Shown piece by piece: positions 40,158 to 48,856 of a DNA stretch of 64,000 nucleotides. The notes under the pieces are model-generated. The model was not told the DNA's origin, made no database searches, and saw nothing but the letters and a program-made list of their open reading frames with translations. The translations under genes were made by a program, and so were the position numbers. Each line of letters begins with the position of its first letter. The first letter of the stretch is position 1. The stretch is from Yersinia frederiksenii ATCC 33641 (GTDB lineage: Bacteria; Pseudomonadota; Gammaproteobacteria; Enterobacterales; Enterobacteriaceae): assembly GCF_000754805.1 (NCBI RefSeq), contig NZ_KN150731.1, forward strand, positions 3,087,886 to 3,151,885, read 5' to 3'.

Positions 40158-40175
40158 TTGTTCCTTATCAAACAA
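40158..40175. promoter_or_regulatory. GlpR operator candidate 2
   Basis: TTGTTCCTTATCAAACAA is an imperfect palindrome resembling the GlpR operator and lies on the glpA side of the CRP site. Confidence 0.55.
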
Positions 40176-40248
40176 TAACCATAAAGATTGTGGCTCAATA
40201 GACTCATAATTAGCCGCCAGGCGGCTGTCTGATAATGTGGGGTCTTTC

Positions 40249-41904
40249 ATGACGAACAGTTCTCCTTACACAGAAACGGATGTCATCATCATTGGTGGTG
40301 GTGCGACCGGCGCGGGGATCGCCCGAGACTGTGCCCGACGTGGTTTGTCTTGTACGCTGCTGGAAAGGCATGACATTGCTACCGGGGCGACTGGTCGTAA
40401 CCATGGCTTGTTACACAGCGGTGCGCGCTATGCCGTGACTGACGGTGAGTCCGCCCGTGAATGTATTGAAGAAAACCGAATTCTGAAACGTATTGCTCGT
40501 CATTGCATTGAGCAAACGGATGGTTTGTTTATCACCTTGCCTGAAGACTCCCTGGATTATCAGGAGCAATTTATTGCTCGCTGTCAGGAAGCAGGAATAG
40601 CAGCTCAAGCCATTGATCCGAAACAGGCTCTGCGTCTGGAACCGGCCGTCAACCCTTCACTCATTGCTGCAGTCCGAGTCCCGGATGGTACTGTTGACCC
40701 CTTCCGTTTAACCGCTGCTAATATGCTGGATGCCCGTGAGCACGGCGCTAATGTATTAACTTACCATCAGGTTATCGGGTTATTACGCCAAGGGGATCGC
40801 GTAACAGGCGTGCGCGTTTTCGATCATAAGAATCAGCGACAGTATGATATTCATGCGCAGATCGTGGTAAATGCTGCCGGGATCTGGGGGCAACATATTG
40901 CGGAGTACGCCGATCTGCGGATCCGCATGTTCCCAGCCAAAGGCGCGTTGCTGATCTTGGGGCATCGGATCAACAACATGGTGATCAACCGCTGCCGTAA
41001 ACCGGCAGATGCCGATATTCTGGTACCGGGCGATACCATCTCACTGATCGGCACCACCTCGACACATATCGAATACGATCAGATAGATAACATGGTTGTC
41101 ACGCCACAAGAGGTGGATACCTTAATTCGCGAAGGATCAAAATTATCACCACAGCTGGCGCAAACGCGCATTTTACGCGCATATGCGGGGGTTAGACCCT
41201 TGGTTGCCAGTGATGATGACCCTTCGGGTCGAAATGTCAGTCGCGGCATTGTACTGCTGGACCACGCCAGCCGTGATGGGCTGGAGGGCTTCATTACCAT
41301 CACTGGTGGTAAATTGATGACCTACCGGCTGATGGCGGAATGGGCGACAGACAAAGTCTGTGAAAAGCTTGGCGTGACGGCGGCCTGTACCACGGCCCAA
41401 GAACCACTGCCCGGTTCACAGCAGTCAGCAGAGCAAACTCTCAGCAAAGTGGTTTCTTTGCCTGCCAGCATTCGCGGCTCGGCGGTTTATCGCCATGGCG
41501 ACCGTGCGACACAATTATTGGCCGGTAATCGTCTGGATAACAGCTTGGTGTGTGAGTGTGAGGCCGTGACTGCCGGTGAAGTGCGCTATGCCATTGAATC
41601 TCTTTCAGTCAATAACCTGCTGGATTTACGCCGCCGCACCCGTGTTGGTATGGGAACCTGCCAGGGAGAGCTTTGTGCTTGTCGTGCGGCAGGTTTACTC
41701 AACCGTTTTAAGGTGACGACACCACAACAATCCCGTGAACAGCTCGTGCAATTCCTTAATGAGCGTTGGAAAGGGGTGCGTCCAATAGCTTGGGGTGATG
41801 CTTTACGGGAAAGTGAGTTTACTCATTGGGTTTATCAAGGGCTTTGTGGCTTGGATGATACCCCGCGTTTGGCCAATGTGCAGGAGAAACACGATGAAAT
41901 TTGA
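40249..41904 (+). CDS. glpA: GlpA, anaerobic glycerol-3-phosphate dehydrogenase subunit A
   Basis: This 551-residue flavoprotein oxidises glycerol-3-phosphate to dihydroxyacetone phosphate under anaerobic conditions as part of GlpABC. The FAD-binding GGGATGAGIARDCARRGL lies near the N-terminus. The C-terminal region has a BFD-like cysteine set, CECEAVTAGE and GTCQGELCACRA, that could hold an Fe-S cluster. The ATG at 40249 has GGGG upstream; a GTG four codons earlier is less likely. It is slightly longer than E. coli GlpA (542 aa), at the C-terminus. The stop overlaps glpB by 11 bases. Confidence 0.96.
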   Translation: MTNSSPYTETDVIIIGGGATGAGIARDCARRGLSCTLLERHDIATGATGRNHGLLHSGARYAVTDGESARECIEENRILKRIARHCIEQTDGLFITLPEDSLDYQEQFIARCQEAGIAAQAIDPKQALRLEPAVNPSLIAAVRVPDGTVDPFRLTAANMLDAREHGANVLTYHQVIGLLRQGDRVTGVRVFDHKNQRQYDIHAQIVVNAAGIWGQHIAEYADLRIRMFPAKGALLILGHRINNMVINRCRKPADADILVPGDTISLIGTTSTHIEYDQIDNMVVTPQEVDTLIREGSKLSPQLAQTRILRAYAGVRPLVASDDDPSGRNVSRGIVLLDHASRDGLEGFITITGGKLMTYRLMAEWATDKVCEKLGVTAACTTAQEPLPGSQQSAEQTLSKVVSLPASIRGSAVYRHGDRATQLLAGNRLDNSLVCECEAVTAGEVRYAIESLSVNNLLDLRRRTRVGMGTCQGELCACRAAGLLNRFKVTTPQQSREQLVQFLNERWKGVRPIAWGDALRESEFTHWVYQGLCGLDDTPRLANVQEKHDEI

Positions 41905-43168
41905 TGTGATTATCATCGGTGGTGGATTAGCTGGGCTGGCCTGCGGTATTCGTCTAGCCGAGCAAGGCAAATATTGCGCCATTGTCAGTGCTGGTCAAAA
42001 TGCGCTGCACTTTTCCTCTGGTTCTTTGGATCTGTTAGCAAAATTACCGGATGGGCGGGCAGTCAGCCAACCCCTCGGCGCGCTTGAAGCATTAGCTGAA
42101 TTAGCGCCTGAACACCCTTACAGCAAGATGGGGCAAGTCGGGCTGGTGGGAGAACTGGCGCAACAAGCTGAATCCTTATTACAACGATGCGGCCTGGAGC
42201 TGGTCGGCAGCGCGGCTAAAAATCATTTACGGCTTACGCCACTGGGCAGTTGCCGCCCCACTTGGCTCAGCCCGGTGGATATTCCGGTTGCGCCATTGGA
42301 AGGCCCACTGCCGTGGCACAAAGTGGCGGTAATTGGTATTGAGGGTTTCCTCGATTTTCAACCGCAAATGGTCGCCAGCGCCTTGCAAGAGCAGGGTGTT
42401 GAGGCTACACCTGACTATCTACACCTACCTGCACTGGATCGTTTGCGGGATAACCCTAGCGAATTTCGCGCGGTAAACATTGCCCGTGTATTAGACCAAC
42501 CAGAAAATCTGCAACCGCTGGCCGACGAGCTAGCACGTTTGTCATCTGCCGCAGAAATGATTTTGCTCCCCGCCTGTATTGGTCTGGATGAGTCAGCCCC
42601 ATTGGAAGCGCTACGAGCTGCCGTGGGCAAACCTATTCAACTGTTACCAACATTGCCGCCGTCGTTACTTGGCATGCGCCTGCATCAAGCCCTGCGTCAC
42701 CGTTTTCAGCAACTTGGCGGGATTGTGATGCCGGGTGATGCGGTATTACGTGCCGAACTGGTGGGGAACCGGATTACCGGGCTTTATAGCCGTAACCACG
42801 GGGATATTCCATTGCGTGCCGCCCAGATGGTTCTGGCCAGTGGCAGTTTCTTCAGCAATGGACTGGTGGCGACCTTTGAGCATGTCTATGAGCCCATCTT
42901 GGATCTGGATATTTTATCGCTGCCAAACCGCGCCGATTGGAGCCACAGCAATATGTTCGCGCCACAACCTTATTTGCAGTTTGGCGTGAATACCGATAAC
43001 CGGCTACGGGCGCTACGTGGCGGCATTGCGTTGGATAATTTGCATGTTATTGGCGCGGTACTGGGCGGTTACGATCCGCTGCAGCAAGGCTGCGGCGCCG
43101 GAGTTTCTCTGACCAGTGCCTTGTTTGCTGCAGAGCAAATTGTCAGCGCTATGGAGGTGACACTATGA
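41894..43168 (+). CDS. glpB: GlpB, anaerobic glycerol-3-phosphate dehydrogenase subunit B
   Basis: This 424-residue flavin-binding subunit of GlpABC has the dinucleotide motif VIIIGGGLAGLACGIRLA at its start. It helps pass electrons from GlpA to GlpC and the membrane quinones. The ATG at 41894, with GGAG eight to ten bases upstream, matches the family start; the longer open frame lies within glpA. The final codons overlap glpC by four bases. Length is close to E. coli GlpB (419 aa). Confidence 0.95.
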   Translation: MKFDVIIIGGGLAGLACGIRLAEQGKYCAIVSAGQNALHFSSGSLDLLAKLPDGRAVSQPLGALEALAELAPEHPYSKMGQVGLVGELAQQAESLLQRCGLELVGSAAKNHLRLTPLGSCRPTWLSPVDIPVAPLEGPLPWHKVAVIGIEGFLDFQPQMVASALQEQGVEATPDYLHLPALDRLRDNPSEFRAVNIARVLDQPENLQPLADELARLSSAAEMILLPACIGLDESAPLEALRAAVGKPIQLLPTLPPSLLGMRLHQALRHRFQQLGGIVMPGDAVLRAELVGNRITGLYSRNHGDIPLRAAQMVLASGSFFSNGLVATFEHVYEPILDLDILSLPNRADWSHSNMFAPQPYLQFGVNTDNRLRALRGGIALDNLHVIGAVLGGYDPLQQGCGAGVSLTSALFAAEQIVSAMEVTL

Positions 43169-44427
43169 CATGGTTACCACAGGACGAAGACATTCAGGAT
43201 AGACATTTGGCACGTGATAACAGTTTTGAAAGTTGCATCAAATGTACGGTATGCACCACTTATTGCCCGGTCGCCAAGGTTAATCCGCTTTATCCGGGGC
43301 CAAAACAGGCAGGCCCTGATGGTGAGCGCCTGCGCCTGAAAGATCCGGCGTTGTATGACGATGCCTTGAAATACTGTACTAACTGCAAACGCTGTGAAGT
43401 GGCATGCCCGTCAGACGTGAAAATCGGTGACATCATCCAGCGCGCGAAAGCCAGTTACAGCAGCCATAAACCCAAACTGCGCGATGCTATTCTTAGCCAT
43501 ACCGACATCATGGGCACGTTATCTACACCGTTCGCACCAGTGATTAATGCGGTCACGGGCTTAAAACCAGTGCGGGCCTTGCTGGATAAAGCCCTGAAAA
43601 TTGACCATCGGCGCGAATTACCAAAATATTCGTTTGGCACCTTCCGCCGTTGGTATCACAAACAAGCGGAAAAACAGCAGCAATATGCTGAACAGGTAGC
43701 GTTTTTCCATGGTTGCTTTGTTAACTACAACCATCCGCAACTAGGAAAGGATTTAGTCAGCGTATTCAACGCGATGAATATCGGCGTTCAATTACTTAAG
43801 CGGGAAAAATGCTGCGGTGTGCCACTGATTGCGAATGGATTTATCGAGCAGGCAAAAAAACAGGCGCGGGTGAATCTTGAGTCACTGACTGATGCGGTGA
43901 TTGGCCGGGATATCCCGGTTGTTGCTACCTCTTCAAGCTGTACTTTTACATTGAGAGATGAGTATCCGCATTTATTGGATGTCGATACCGCTCCAGTGCG
44001 CGACAGAGTGGAGCTGGCGACTCGCTACATTTACCGCTTATTGGATCAAGGACGAGAGTTACCGCTGAAACCTTTATTCTCTAAAGAAAACAAACCATTG
44101 CGCATTGCCTATCACACGCCTTGCCACATGGAGAAAATGGGTTGGACGGCCTATACTTTGGCATTGTTGCAGCGCATTCCAGGTATTGAGCTGGTGGTTT
44201 TGGATTCTCAATGTTGCGGGATTGCCGGGACTTATGGTTTTAAATCAGAGAATTACGCAACAGCCCAAGGGATTGGGGCATCATTATTCCAGCAGATTGA
44301 GGAGAGTGGGGTTGATCTGGTGATTACCGACTGCGAAACCTGCAAATGGCAGATTGAGATGTCGACGAGTAAGAAGTGTGAGCATCCGATTACGTTGCTG
44401 GCACAAGCTCTTACTTTGCGTTCTTAA
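43165..44427 (+). CDS. glpC: GlpC, anaerobic glycerol-3-phosphate dehydrogenase Fe-S subunit
   Basis: This 420-residue subunit anchors GlpAB at the membrane and carries electrons to menaquinone. Two ferredoxin-type motifs are CIKCTVCTTYCP (about residues 24-35) and CTNCKRCEVACP (about 72-83). Two CCG motifs (EKCCGVPL and SQCCGIAGT) follow, as in heterodisulfide-reductase-like subunits. It is about 24 residues longer than E. coli GlpC. It ends the operon; an ERIC-like remnant and a synteny break follow. Confidence 0.95.
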   Translation: MTWLPQDEDIQDRHLARDNSFESCIKCTVCTTYCPVAKVNPLYPGPKQAGPDGERLRLKDPALYDDALKYCTNCKRCEVACPSDVKIGDIIQRAKASYSSHKPKLRDAILSHTDIMGTLSTPFAPVINAVTGLKPVRALLDKALKIDHRRELPKYSFGTFRRWYHKQAEKQQQYAEQVAFFHGCFVNYNHPQLGKDLVSVFNAMNIGVQLLKREKCCGVPLIANGFIEQAKKQARVNLESLTDAVIGRDIPVVATSSSCTFTLRDEYPHLLDVDTAPVRDRVELATRYIYRLLDQGRELPLKPLFSKENKPLRIAYHTPCHMEKMGWTAYTLALLQRIPGIELVVLDSQCCGIAGTYGFKSENYATAQGIGASLFQQIEESGVDLVITDCETCKWQIEMSTSKKCEHPITLLAQALTLRS

Positions 44428-44439
44428 TTAGCAGTACTT

Positions 44440-44520
44440 GATGACTCGGCCCTTCCCTGGGCCTCACCCGTTCAAGTTCGTCAGCCGCCTAGCTGTCACG
44501 CCAATGATTATGGGTACAGA
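44440..44520 (+). repeat. ERIC-like remnant after glpC
   Basis: A palindrome ACTCGGCCC-TTCCC-TGGGCCTCACC (44448 on) matches the one near 9660, and the right end (GCCAATGATTATGGGTACAG) resembles an ERIC terminus. It occupies the junction between the glp block and the dcrB-zntA block. Confidence 0.45.
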
Positions 44521-44533
44521 TAGGTGGCGCGAA

Positions 44534-45058
44534 TTATTTCAGTTTCAAGGTGCTGATGATGGATTCTGCTTCAGTCTGTGCTTGTTGTTGATTCTCAGCC
44601 GGCAAAGTAATTTGCAAGGTTATCAAGTGATTATCAACTTTCCCCATTAATACTGACGAATAGGCTTTATCGCCGCCACTGGTAATAATGCTGTCCAGTT
44701 GCTGGAAGGGTTGCCCATCAACTTTAATCGCTTTATTTGTCACAACCTGAAGATTGGCATCGCGGGCGCGCTGCTGTGCAGCCAAGCGCTCGGTCAGGAC
44801 ATCTAAGCCTTCATCGGTATTGTCACCTAAAATCACGATAACTGCTTTATCGCCAGTTTTGTTGGCATAAACGTGCATATTGTTAGCTTGGCTGCCCATT
44901 TTCCCACTTTGGTCTGATAAATCTGCTGGCAAGCTAAAAGCAACTTTTCCTTCCAACAGACTGACCGGCTGGCCTACATTGTTATCGCTGTTACCATCAC
45001 AGGCACTTAATCCGGCAACGAGCAGGCCGACGGCGAGAAACTTGGTTATTTTATGCAT
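44534..45058 (-). CDS. dcrB: DcrB, periplasmic lipoprotein
   Basis: This 174-residue lipoprotein precursor has a signal peptide ending at lipobox LSAC (Cys20). The body is conserved with E. coli Dcr[26 protein letters not shown] and [13 protein letters not shown]. coli DcrB is needed for adsorption or uptake of phages C1 and C6 and affects lipoprotein maturation; its molecular task is not settled. It lies 60 bases downstream of yhhQ in the same direction, as in E. coli. Confidence 0.94.
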   Translation of the reverse strand: MHKITKFLAVGLLVAGLSACDGNSDNNVGQPVSLLEGKVAFSLPADLSDQSGKMGSQANNMHVYANKTGDKAVIVILGDNTDEGLDVLTERLAAQQRARDANLQVVTNKAIKVDGQPFQQLDSIITSGGDKAYSSVLMGKVDNHLITLQITLPAENQQQAQTEAESIISTLKLK

Positions 45059-45118
45059 GAGAATCCCTTATTGATGATTAATCGTCTTATCGCACCTTAT
45101 TCAGACGCCAAAAGCAAT

Positions 45119-45799
45119 CTATTGTTCAGCGGGACTCATCTGAGTTAGCGTTTGCTGACTAGTTTTTCGGGCAAAATATTTCAGTAACACATTGAGCATC
45201 ACACCATAAGCTGGCAGGAAGAAAATCATGCAGATCAGTAGTTTGAAGCTGTAATCCACTAAGGCGATTTCCACCCAGTTTGCTGCCATAAACGGATCAG
45301 TGCTGCGATAGAACGCAATAAAGAAGAACGCCATGGTGTCACTGATATTACCAAAGAACATCGCCGCGGTAGGGGCAACCCACCAGGCACTGCGTTGGCG
45401 TAGGCGGTTAAATACTTGAACATCAAGAATTTGCCCAAGCACATAGGCCATAAAGCTGGCTACAGCGATGCGTGCCACCACCAAATTAAAGCTGGTTAAT
45501 GCCGGGAATCCTTGCCAGCTCCCCTGATAGAACAGGGCTGAAATCAGGTACGAAATGAGCAGTGCAGGCACCATGACAGACAAAATAATCCGGCGCGCCA
45601 AAGGAGCACCAAAAATTCGCACTGTCAGGTCAGTGGCTAAGAAGATAAACGGAAAGGTAAAAGCCCCCCAAGTGGTATGAAAACCGAAGATAGCGATCGG
45701 TAATTGCACCAGATAGTTGCTGGAGGTAATGATGACAATATGGAATAGCGACAGCCATACCAAAGCGGTCATCCGCTGTTGGGCAGTAAACGAAAACAT
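45119..45799 (-). CDS. yhhQ: YhhQ, queuosine precursor (preQ0/preQ1) transporter
   Basis: This 226-residue inner-membrane protein of the ECF-like QueT/YhhQ family imports preQ0 and preQ1 for queuosine tRNA modification. Six hydrophobic segments are visible; ITSSNYLVQLP, FIFLATDLTVRIFG and ASFMAYVLGQILDV match E. coli (221 aa). The ATG at 45799 lies eight bases after an AAGG ribosome site; 13 residues upstream in frame are leader. That ribosome site is the 3' strand of a probable preQ1-I riboswitch pseudoknot, so the transporter should be switched off when preQ1 is plentiful. Confidence 0.95.
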   Translation of the reverse strand: MFSFTAQQRMTALVWLSLFHIVIITSSNYLVQLPIAIFGFHTTWGAFTFPFIFLATDLTVRIFGAPLARRIILSVMVPALLISYLISALFYQGSWQGFPALTSFNLVVARIAVASFMAYVLGQILDVQVFNRLRQRSAWWVAPTAAMFFGNISDTMAFFFIAFYRSTDPFMAANWVEIALVDYSFKLLICMIFFLPAYGVMLNVLLKYFARKTSQQTLTQMSPAEQ

Positions 45800-45805
45800 A
45801 AATGT

Positions 45806-45840
45806 GACCTTTTTGGTTATTGGGGTGAGGGAACCCAAAC
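45806..45840 (-). promoter_or_regulatory. preQ1-I riboswitch in the yhhQ leader
   Basis: Read on the minus strand: P1 is TTGGG (45838-45834) with CCCAA (45824-45820). The loop is TTCCCTCA, followed by an unpaired C (45825) at the position that contacts the ligand. The A-rich tail TAACCAAAAAGG then folds back, with AGG (45810-45808) pairing to CCT (45830-45828) in the loop to form P2. This is the H-type pseudoknot of preQ1-I riboswitches, and the layout closely follows the Thermoanaerobacter tengcongensis aptamer. GG of P2 is the ribosome site of yhhQ, so ligand binding would block translation. Confidence 0.85.
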
Positions 45841-45871
45841 AGAATGTGCCGCAATTTCTGCGACGCGCGGC

Positions 45872-45899
45872 ATAATACGCGTTTGCGCAACGAATGCAA
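45872..45899 (-). promoter_or_regulatory. Probable yhhQ promoter
   Basis: On the minus strand TTGCAT (45899-45894) and TATTAT (45877-45872) are separated by 16 bases. A start near 45865 would put the riboswitch about 25 bases into the RNA. Confidence 0.45.
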
Positions 45900-46002
45900 T
45901 GGTTAATTTTAACGCAAACGTTAGCGCGGCTTGCACCTGAAAAACAGCAGAGTAAACTATCGAACCTCTTTTATATTGCTACTGACTGACAAGAGAACCG
46001 CA

Positions 46003-46257
46003 ATGACCGATATTTTTGCCAATCCGGATAAAACCCTTGATGCATTGGGGTTGCGCTGCCCGGAGCCAGTGATGATGGTACGTAAAACTGTCCGGCATAT
46101 GGAAGATGGCCAAACGCTGCTCATTATTGCTGATGACCCCGCCACCACCCGTGATATCCCCGGTTTTTGCCGTTTTATGGACCACCAGTTACTGGCGCAA
46201 GATACTGCACAGACACCCTATCGGTATCTGGTTAAAAAAGGGGCAAAAGCAGAGTAA
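46003..46257 (+). CDS. tusA: TusA, sulfur carrier protein
   Basis: This 84-residue sulfurtransferase accepts persulfide sulfur from IscS and passes it to TusBCD for 2-thiouridine at tRNA wobble positions. The active cysteine is in [17 protein letters not shown], the family signature. The ATG at 46003 ([13 protein letters not shown]) gives close to the E. coli length (81); upstream in-frame residues are not conserved. It is divergent from yhhQ, as in E. coli, and converges with zntA. Confidence 0.96.
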   Translation: MTDIFANPDKTLDALGLRCPEPVMMVRKTVRHMEDGQTLLIIADDPATTRDIPGFCRFMDHQLLAQDTAQTPYRYLVKKGAKAE

Positions 46258-46280
46258 CTTCGCCGCTTTTGCCCAGCGAT

Positions 46281-48605
46281 TCAAACCTCTCTTTTACGCA
46301 GTAACCTCAAGGCATTGGCGGTCACTAAGGCGGTAGCACCGGAATCTGCTAATACCGCCAGCCACAAGCCGGTTAAGCCAAGCAATGTGGTCACCAGAAA
46401 AATCCCTTTTAGCCCCAAGGCGATAGTAATATTTTGGCGAATATTGGCGTTAGCAGCTCGTGATAGCAGAATGATTTCGGCCAATCCGGTCAGCCGATTA
46501 TGGGTCAGTGCGGCGTCGGCGGTTTCCAATGCGACATCCGTACCGCTGCCCATAGCAATGCCAATACTGGCGGCTTTCATGGCCGGGGCATCATTGATAC
46601 CGTCGCCAACCATCAGGGTTGGTTGCATCTCATTTAGCACCATAACCGCTTGTACTTTATCGGCGGGTAGCAATCCGGCGCGGTACTCAATCCCCAGCTC
46701 ACTGGCAATTGCTGCTGCGGCTCGGGGATTATCGCCAGTGAGCATCACACCTTGAATACCTAATTTTTTGAGTGAATCAATGGCTTGTTTGGCATCGGTA
46801 CGTAAAGTGTCACGCAGTGCCAATAAGCCGATGAGTTTCTCATCTTCCAGTACCGCGACCGCAGTTTTACCACTGCTTTCCAACTGATCAAGTTGAGCTT
46901 GCCACTCGGCAGTTAATAATGCCGGTGATATTTTCCCTGGCGCACTGACGCGAACAGTTAGGCCGTTAACCACACCTTCAACCCCCACACCAGCCAGTGC
47001 GCGGCGATCTTCAGCTAGCGGTAACATTTGTGTACTACCCTGTTTGGCAGATTGCATTATAGCGACAGCCAATGGGTGATGTGACCCAGCCTCGACCGCT
47101 GCTGCCATCGCTAACAGGCGACTTTCACTCACACCCGATGCGGGCAGAATATCGGTAACTTGCGGTTTACCCTCAGTCAGAGTGCCGGTTTTGTCGAAAG
47201 CGACGGTTTGAATTCGGCCAAGTTGCTCTAATGCCGCCCCCCCTTTAATCAGCGCCCCACGCCGAGTTGCCGCCGCTAATGCTGAGGTAATCGCCGCCGG
47301 TGTGGAAATAACCAGCGCGCATGGGCAACCAATGAGCAATAGTGTCAGGCCTCGGTAAATCCAGGTCTCCCAAGGCTCGGCAAAAGCCAAAGGTGGAATT
47401 AGTATCACCAACGCTGAGAGAAACATAATTGCAGGGGTATAAATTCGACTAAAACGGTCAATGAAGCGCTCAATAGGTGCGCGCCGTTCTTCTGCTAATT
47501 CAATTAGTTGTAAAATGCGGTCAATGGCATTATTACCTGGCTCCGAGATAACGCGCATTTCAGTGGCGCGATCAACAGATAAGCTCCCCGCTGCGACTTT
47601 CTCGCCTTGCTGGCGCTCAACAGGAATAGACTCTCCGGTGAGGGCGCTTTCATCGAAACTGGCAAATGCGGTCATTAATTCTGCGTCTGCAGGCAGGCGG
47701 CCACCCGGCGCGATTTCAATAATATCGCCGGGGCGTAAGCTGGCGACTGGGACGAGTCTGCGCGTGCCATCTTTCAACAACAGCGCTTCTTCTGGGACCA
47801 GCGCCATTAGCGCAGTGACTCCACGTCGAGCGCGATTTGCGGCATAGGATTCGAGTAATTCACCAATCATAAACAGCAGCAACACCATAGCGGCTTCAGC
47901 TGTTGCGCCAATAAACATCGCCCCGATAGCAGCTACGCTCATCAAGGTTTCAATGGCAAAAGGTGTACCGGAACGGATGAGCTTCCAGGCTTTAGTGACT
48001 ATAGGAATCAGCCCGACAATAGTGGTCGCGGTAAAGGCAAATTCACTCAGCTCAGTGCTAAATAACGAGATCCCCCAGCTGATAAGCATCAGCGTGGTTA
48101 ATAATGCGATTGGTAGATATTCACTAAAGCGTGATTTTGGGGCTGGGTTCGCAACGGTTGATTGAGTATCTATCAGACTAAACCCAGCTTTTATGACGGC
48201 GCTTTGGACTTGGGGGCGAATATCCGAACTGGCATCTACCACCAATTTTTCCGTGGCGAAGATAACTTTTACATTTTCAATGCCGACCAGGCTACTGACC
48301 GCATTTTCAATCTTGCGGGCACAACTTGGGCAGTCCATCCCTTTGACTTGCCAGCTAAAACGTTGACTTCCTGAAGCTAGCGTTGCCGCAAGTATGTCAC
48401 TTTCGTCATCACCCTCATCGGCATGACTTTGACTACAGCAGCTCCCTTCATGATGTGAATGCTCACTCACTGTATTTGTACTGTCACTACTGGTATTGGT
48501 TGTTTGTTTGCTACTGCAACCCGTTTGTTTTTTCGCATGGGTTTGGCCACAACCACAGTGGTTAGGTGTATCAGTTGAATGCCGATGTTCAGAATGTGAA
48601 TGCAT
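46281..48605 (-). CDS. zntA: ZntA, Zn(II)/Cd(II)/Pb(II)-exporting P1B-type ATPase
   Basis: This 774-residue P-type ATPase exports zinc, cadmium and lead. After a metal-binding domain with GMDCPSC (C92, C95) come eight spans; the transmembrane metal site is CPC at 427-429 in LIGCPCALVIS. The phosphorylated Asp is D471 in DKTGTLTEGK, and TGES, MLTGDNPRAA and VGDGINDAPAM follow. Residues 1-61 hold 10 His and 5 Cys, a richer extension than in E. coli ZntA (732 aa), probably giving extra metal capture. AGGAGG lies four bases before the ATG. A MerR-type promoter lies upstream, so control by ZntR (encoded elsewhere) is expected. Confidence 0.96.
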   Translation of the reverse strand: MHSHSEHRHSTDTPNHCGCGQTHAKKQTGCSSKQTTNTSSDSTNTVSEHSHHEGSCCSQSHADEGDDESDILAATLASGSQRFSWQVKGMDCPSCARKIENAVSSLVGIENVKVIFATEKLVVDASSDIRPQVQSAVIKAGFSLIDTQSTVANPAPKSRFSEYLPIALLTTLMLISWGISLFSTELSEFAFTATTIVGLIPIVTKAWKLIRSGTPFAIETLMSVAAIGAMFIGATAEAAMVLLLFMIGELLESYAANRARRGVTALMALVPEEALLLKDGTRRLVPVASLRPGDIIEIAPGGRLPADAELMTAFASFDESALTGESIPVERQQGEKVAAGSLSVDRATEMRVISEPGNNAIDRILQLIELAEERRAPIERFIDRFSRIYTPAIMFLSALVILIPPLAFAEPWETWIYRGLTLLLIGCPCALVISTPAAITSALAAATRRGALIKGGAALEQLGRIQTVAFDKTGTLTEGKPQVTDILPASGVSESRLLAMAAAVEAGSHHPLAVAIMQSAKQGSTQMLPLAEDRRALAGVGVEGVVNGLTVRVSAPGKISPALLTAEWQAQLDQLESSGKTAVAVLEDEKLIGLLALRDTLRTDAKQAIDSLKKLGIQGVMLTGDNPRAAAAIASELGIEYRAGLLPADKVQAVMVLNEMQPTLMVGDGINDAPAMKAASIGIAMGSGTDVALETADAALTHNRLTGLAEIILLSRAANANIRQNITIALGLKGIFLVTTLLGLTGLWLAVLADSGATALVTANALRLLRKREV

Positions 48606-48659
48606 GATGCCTCCTGGACAAGATGTAAGAGAGATCTTGGATTTAACCGGTATGTCTGC

Positions 48660-48691
48660 ACTCTACACCTTAGAGTCAACTCCAGAGTCAA
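48660..48691 (-). promoter_or_regulatory. ZntR-type (MerR family) promoter of zntA
   Basis: On the minus strand -35 TTGACT (48691-48686) and -10 TAGAGT (48665-48660) are separated by an over-long 20-base spacer, the hallmark of MerR-family control. The spacer starts CTGGAGTTGACTC, close to the E. coli ZntR site. The right arm of the dyad is degenerate. Confidence 0.8.
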
Positions 48692-48856
48692 GAGGGTAAA
48701 TGAGAATAATTACTAAGCAGGTGGCTTAATCGGCGGCGAAGGAATGACTAAGGGGAACATATCTTACGCTACATATTCCAGCTCCGTCCTTGGAGCTGTG
48801 TCTCATTGGTCTTAAAAATCAGCATGTTGCTAAATTTTTGTACTGTCATGGGTTAA

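Larger units (their letters stand above)
39853..40248. promoter_or_regulatory. Divergent glpTQ/glpABC control region
   Basis: This 396-base gap contains two GlpR-like operators (39957-39976 and 40158-40175) and a near-perfect CRP site (40097-40112), the layout known for E. coli glpTQ-glpABC. Expression should need cAMP-CRP and be relieved by glycerol-3-phosphate. Confidence 0.8.

Noticed and set aside
48700-48720. A Fur-box-like stretch (AATGAGAATAATTACT) upstream of the zntA promoter
   Set aside because: Only part of the 19-bp Fur consensus matches and no iron gene is adjacent.
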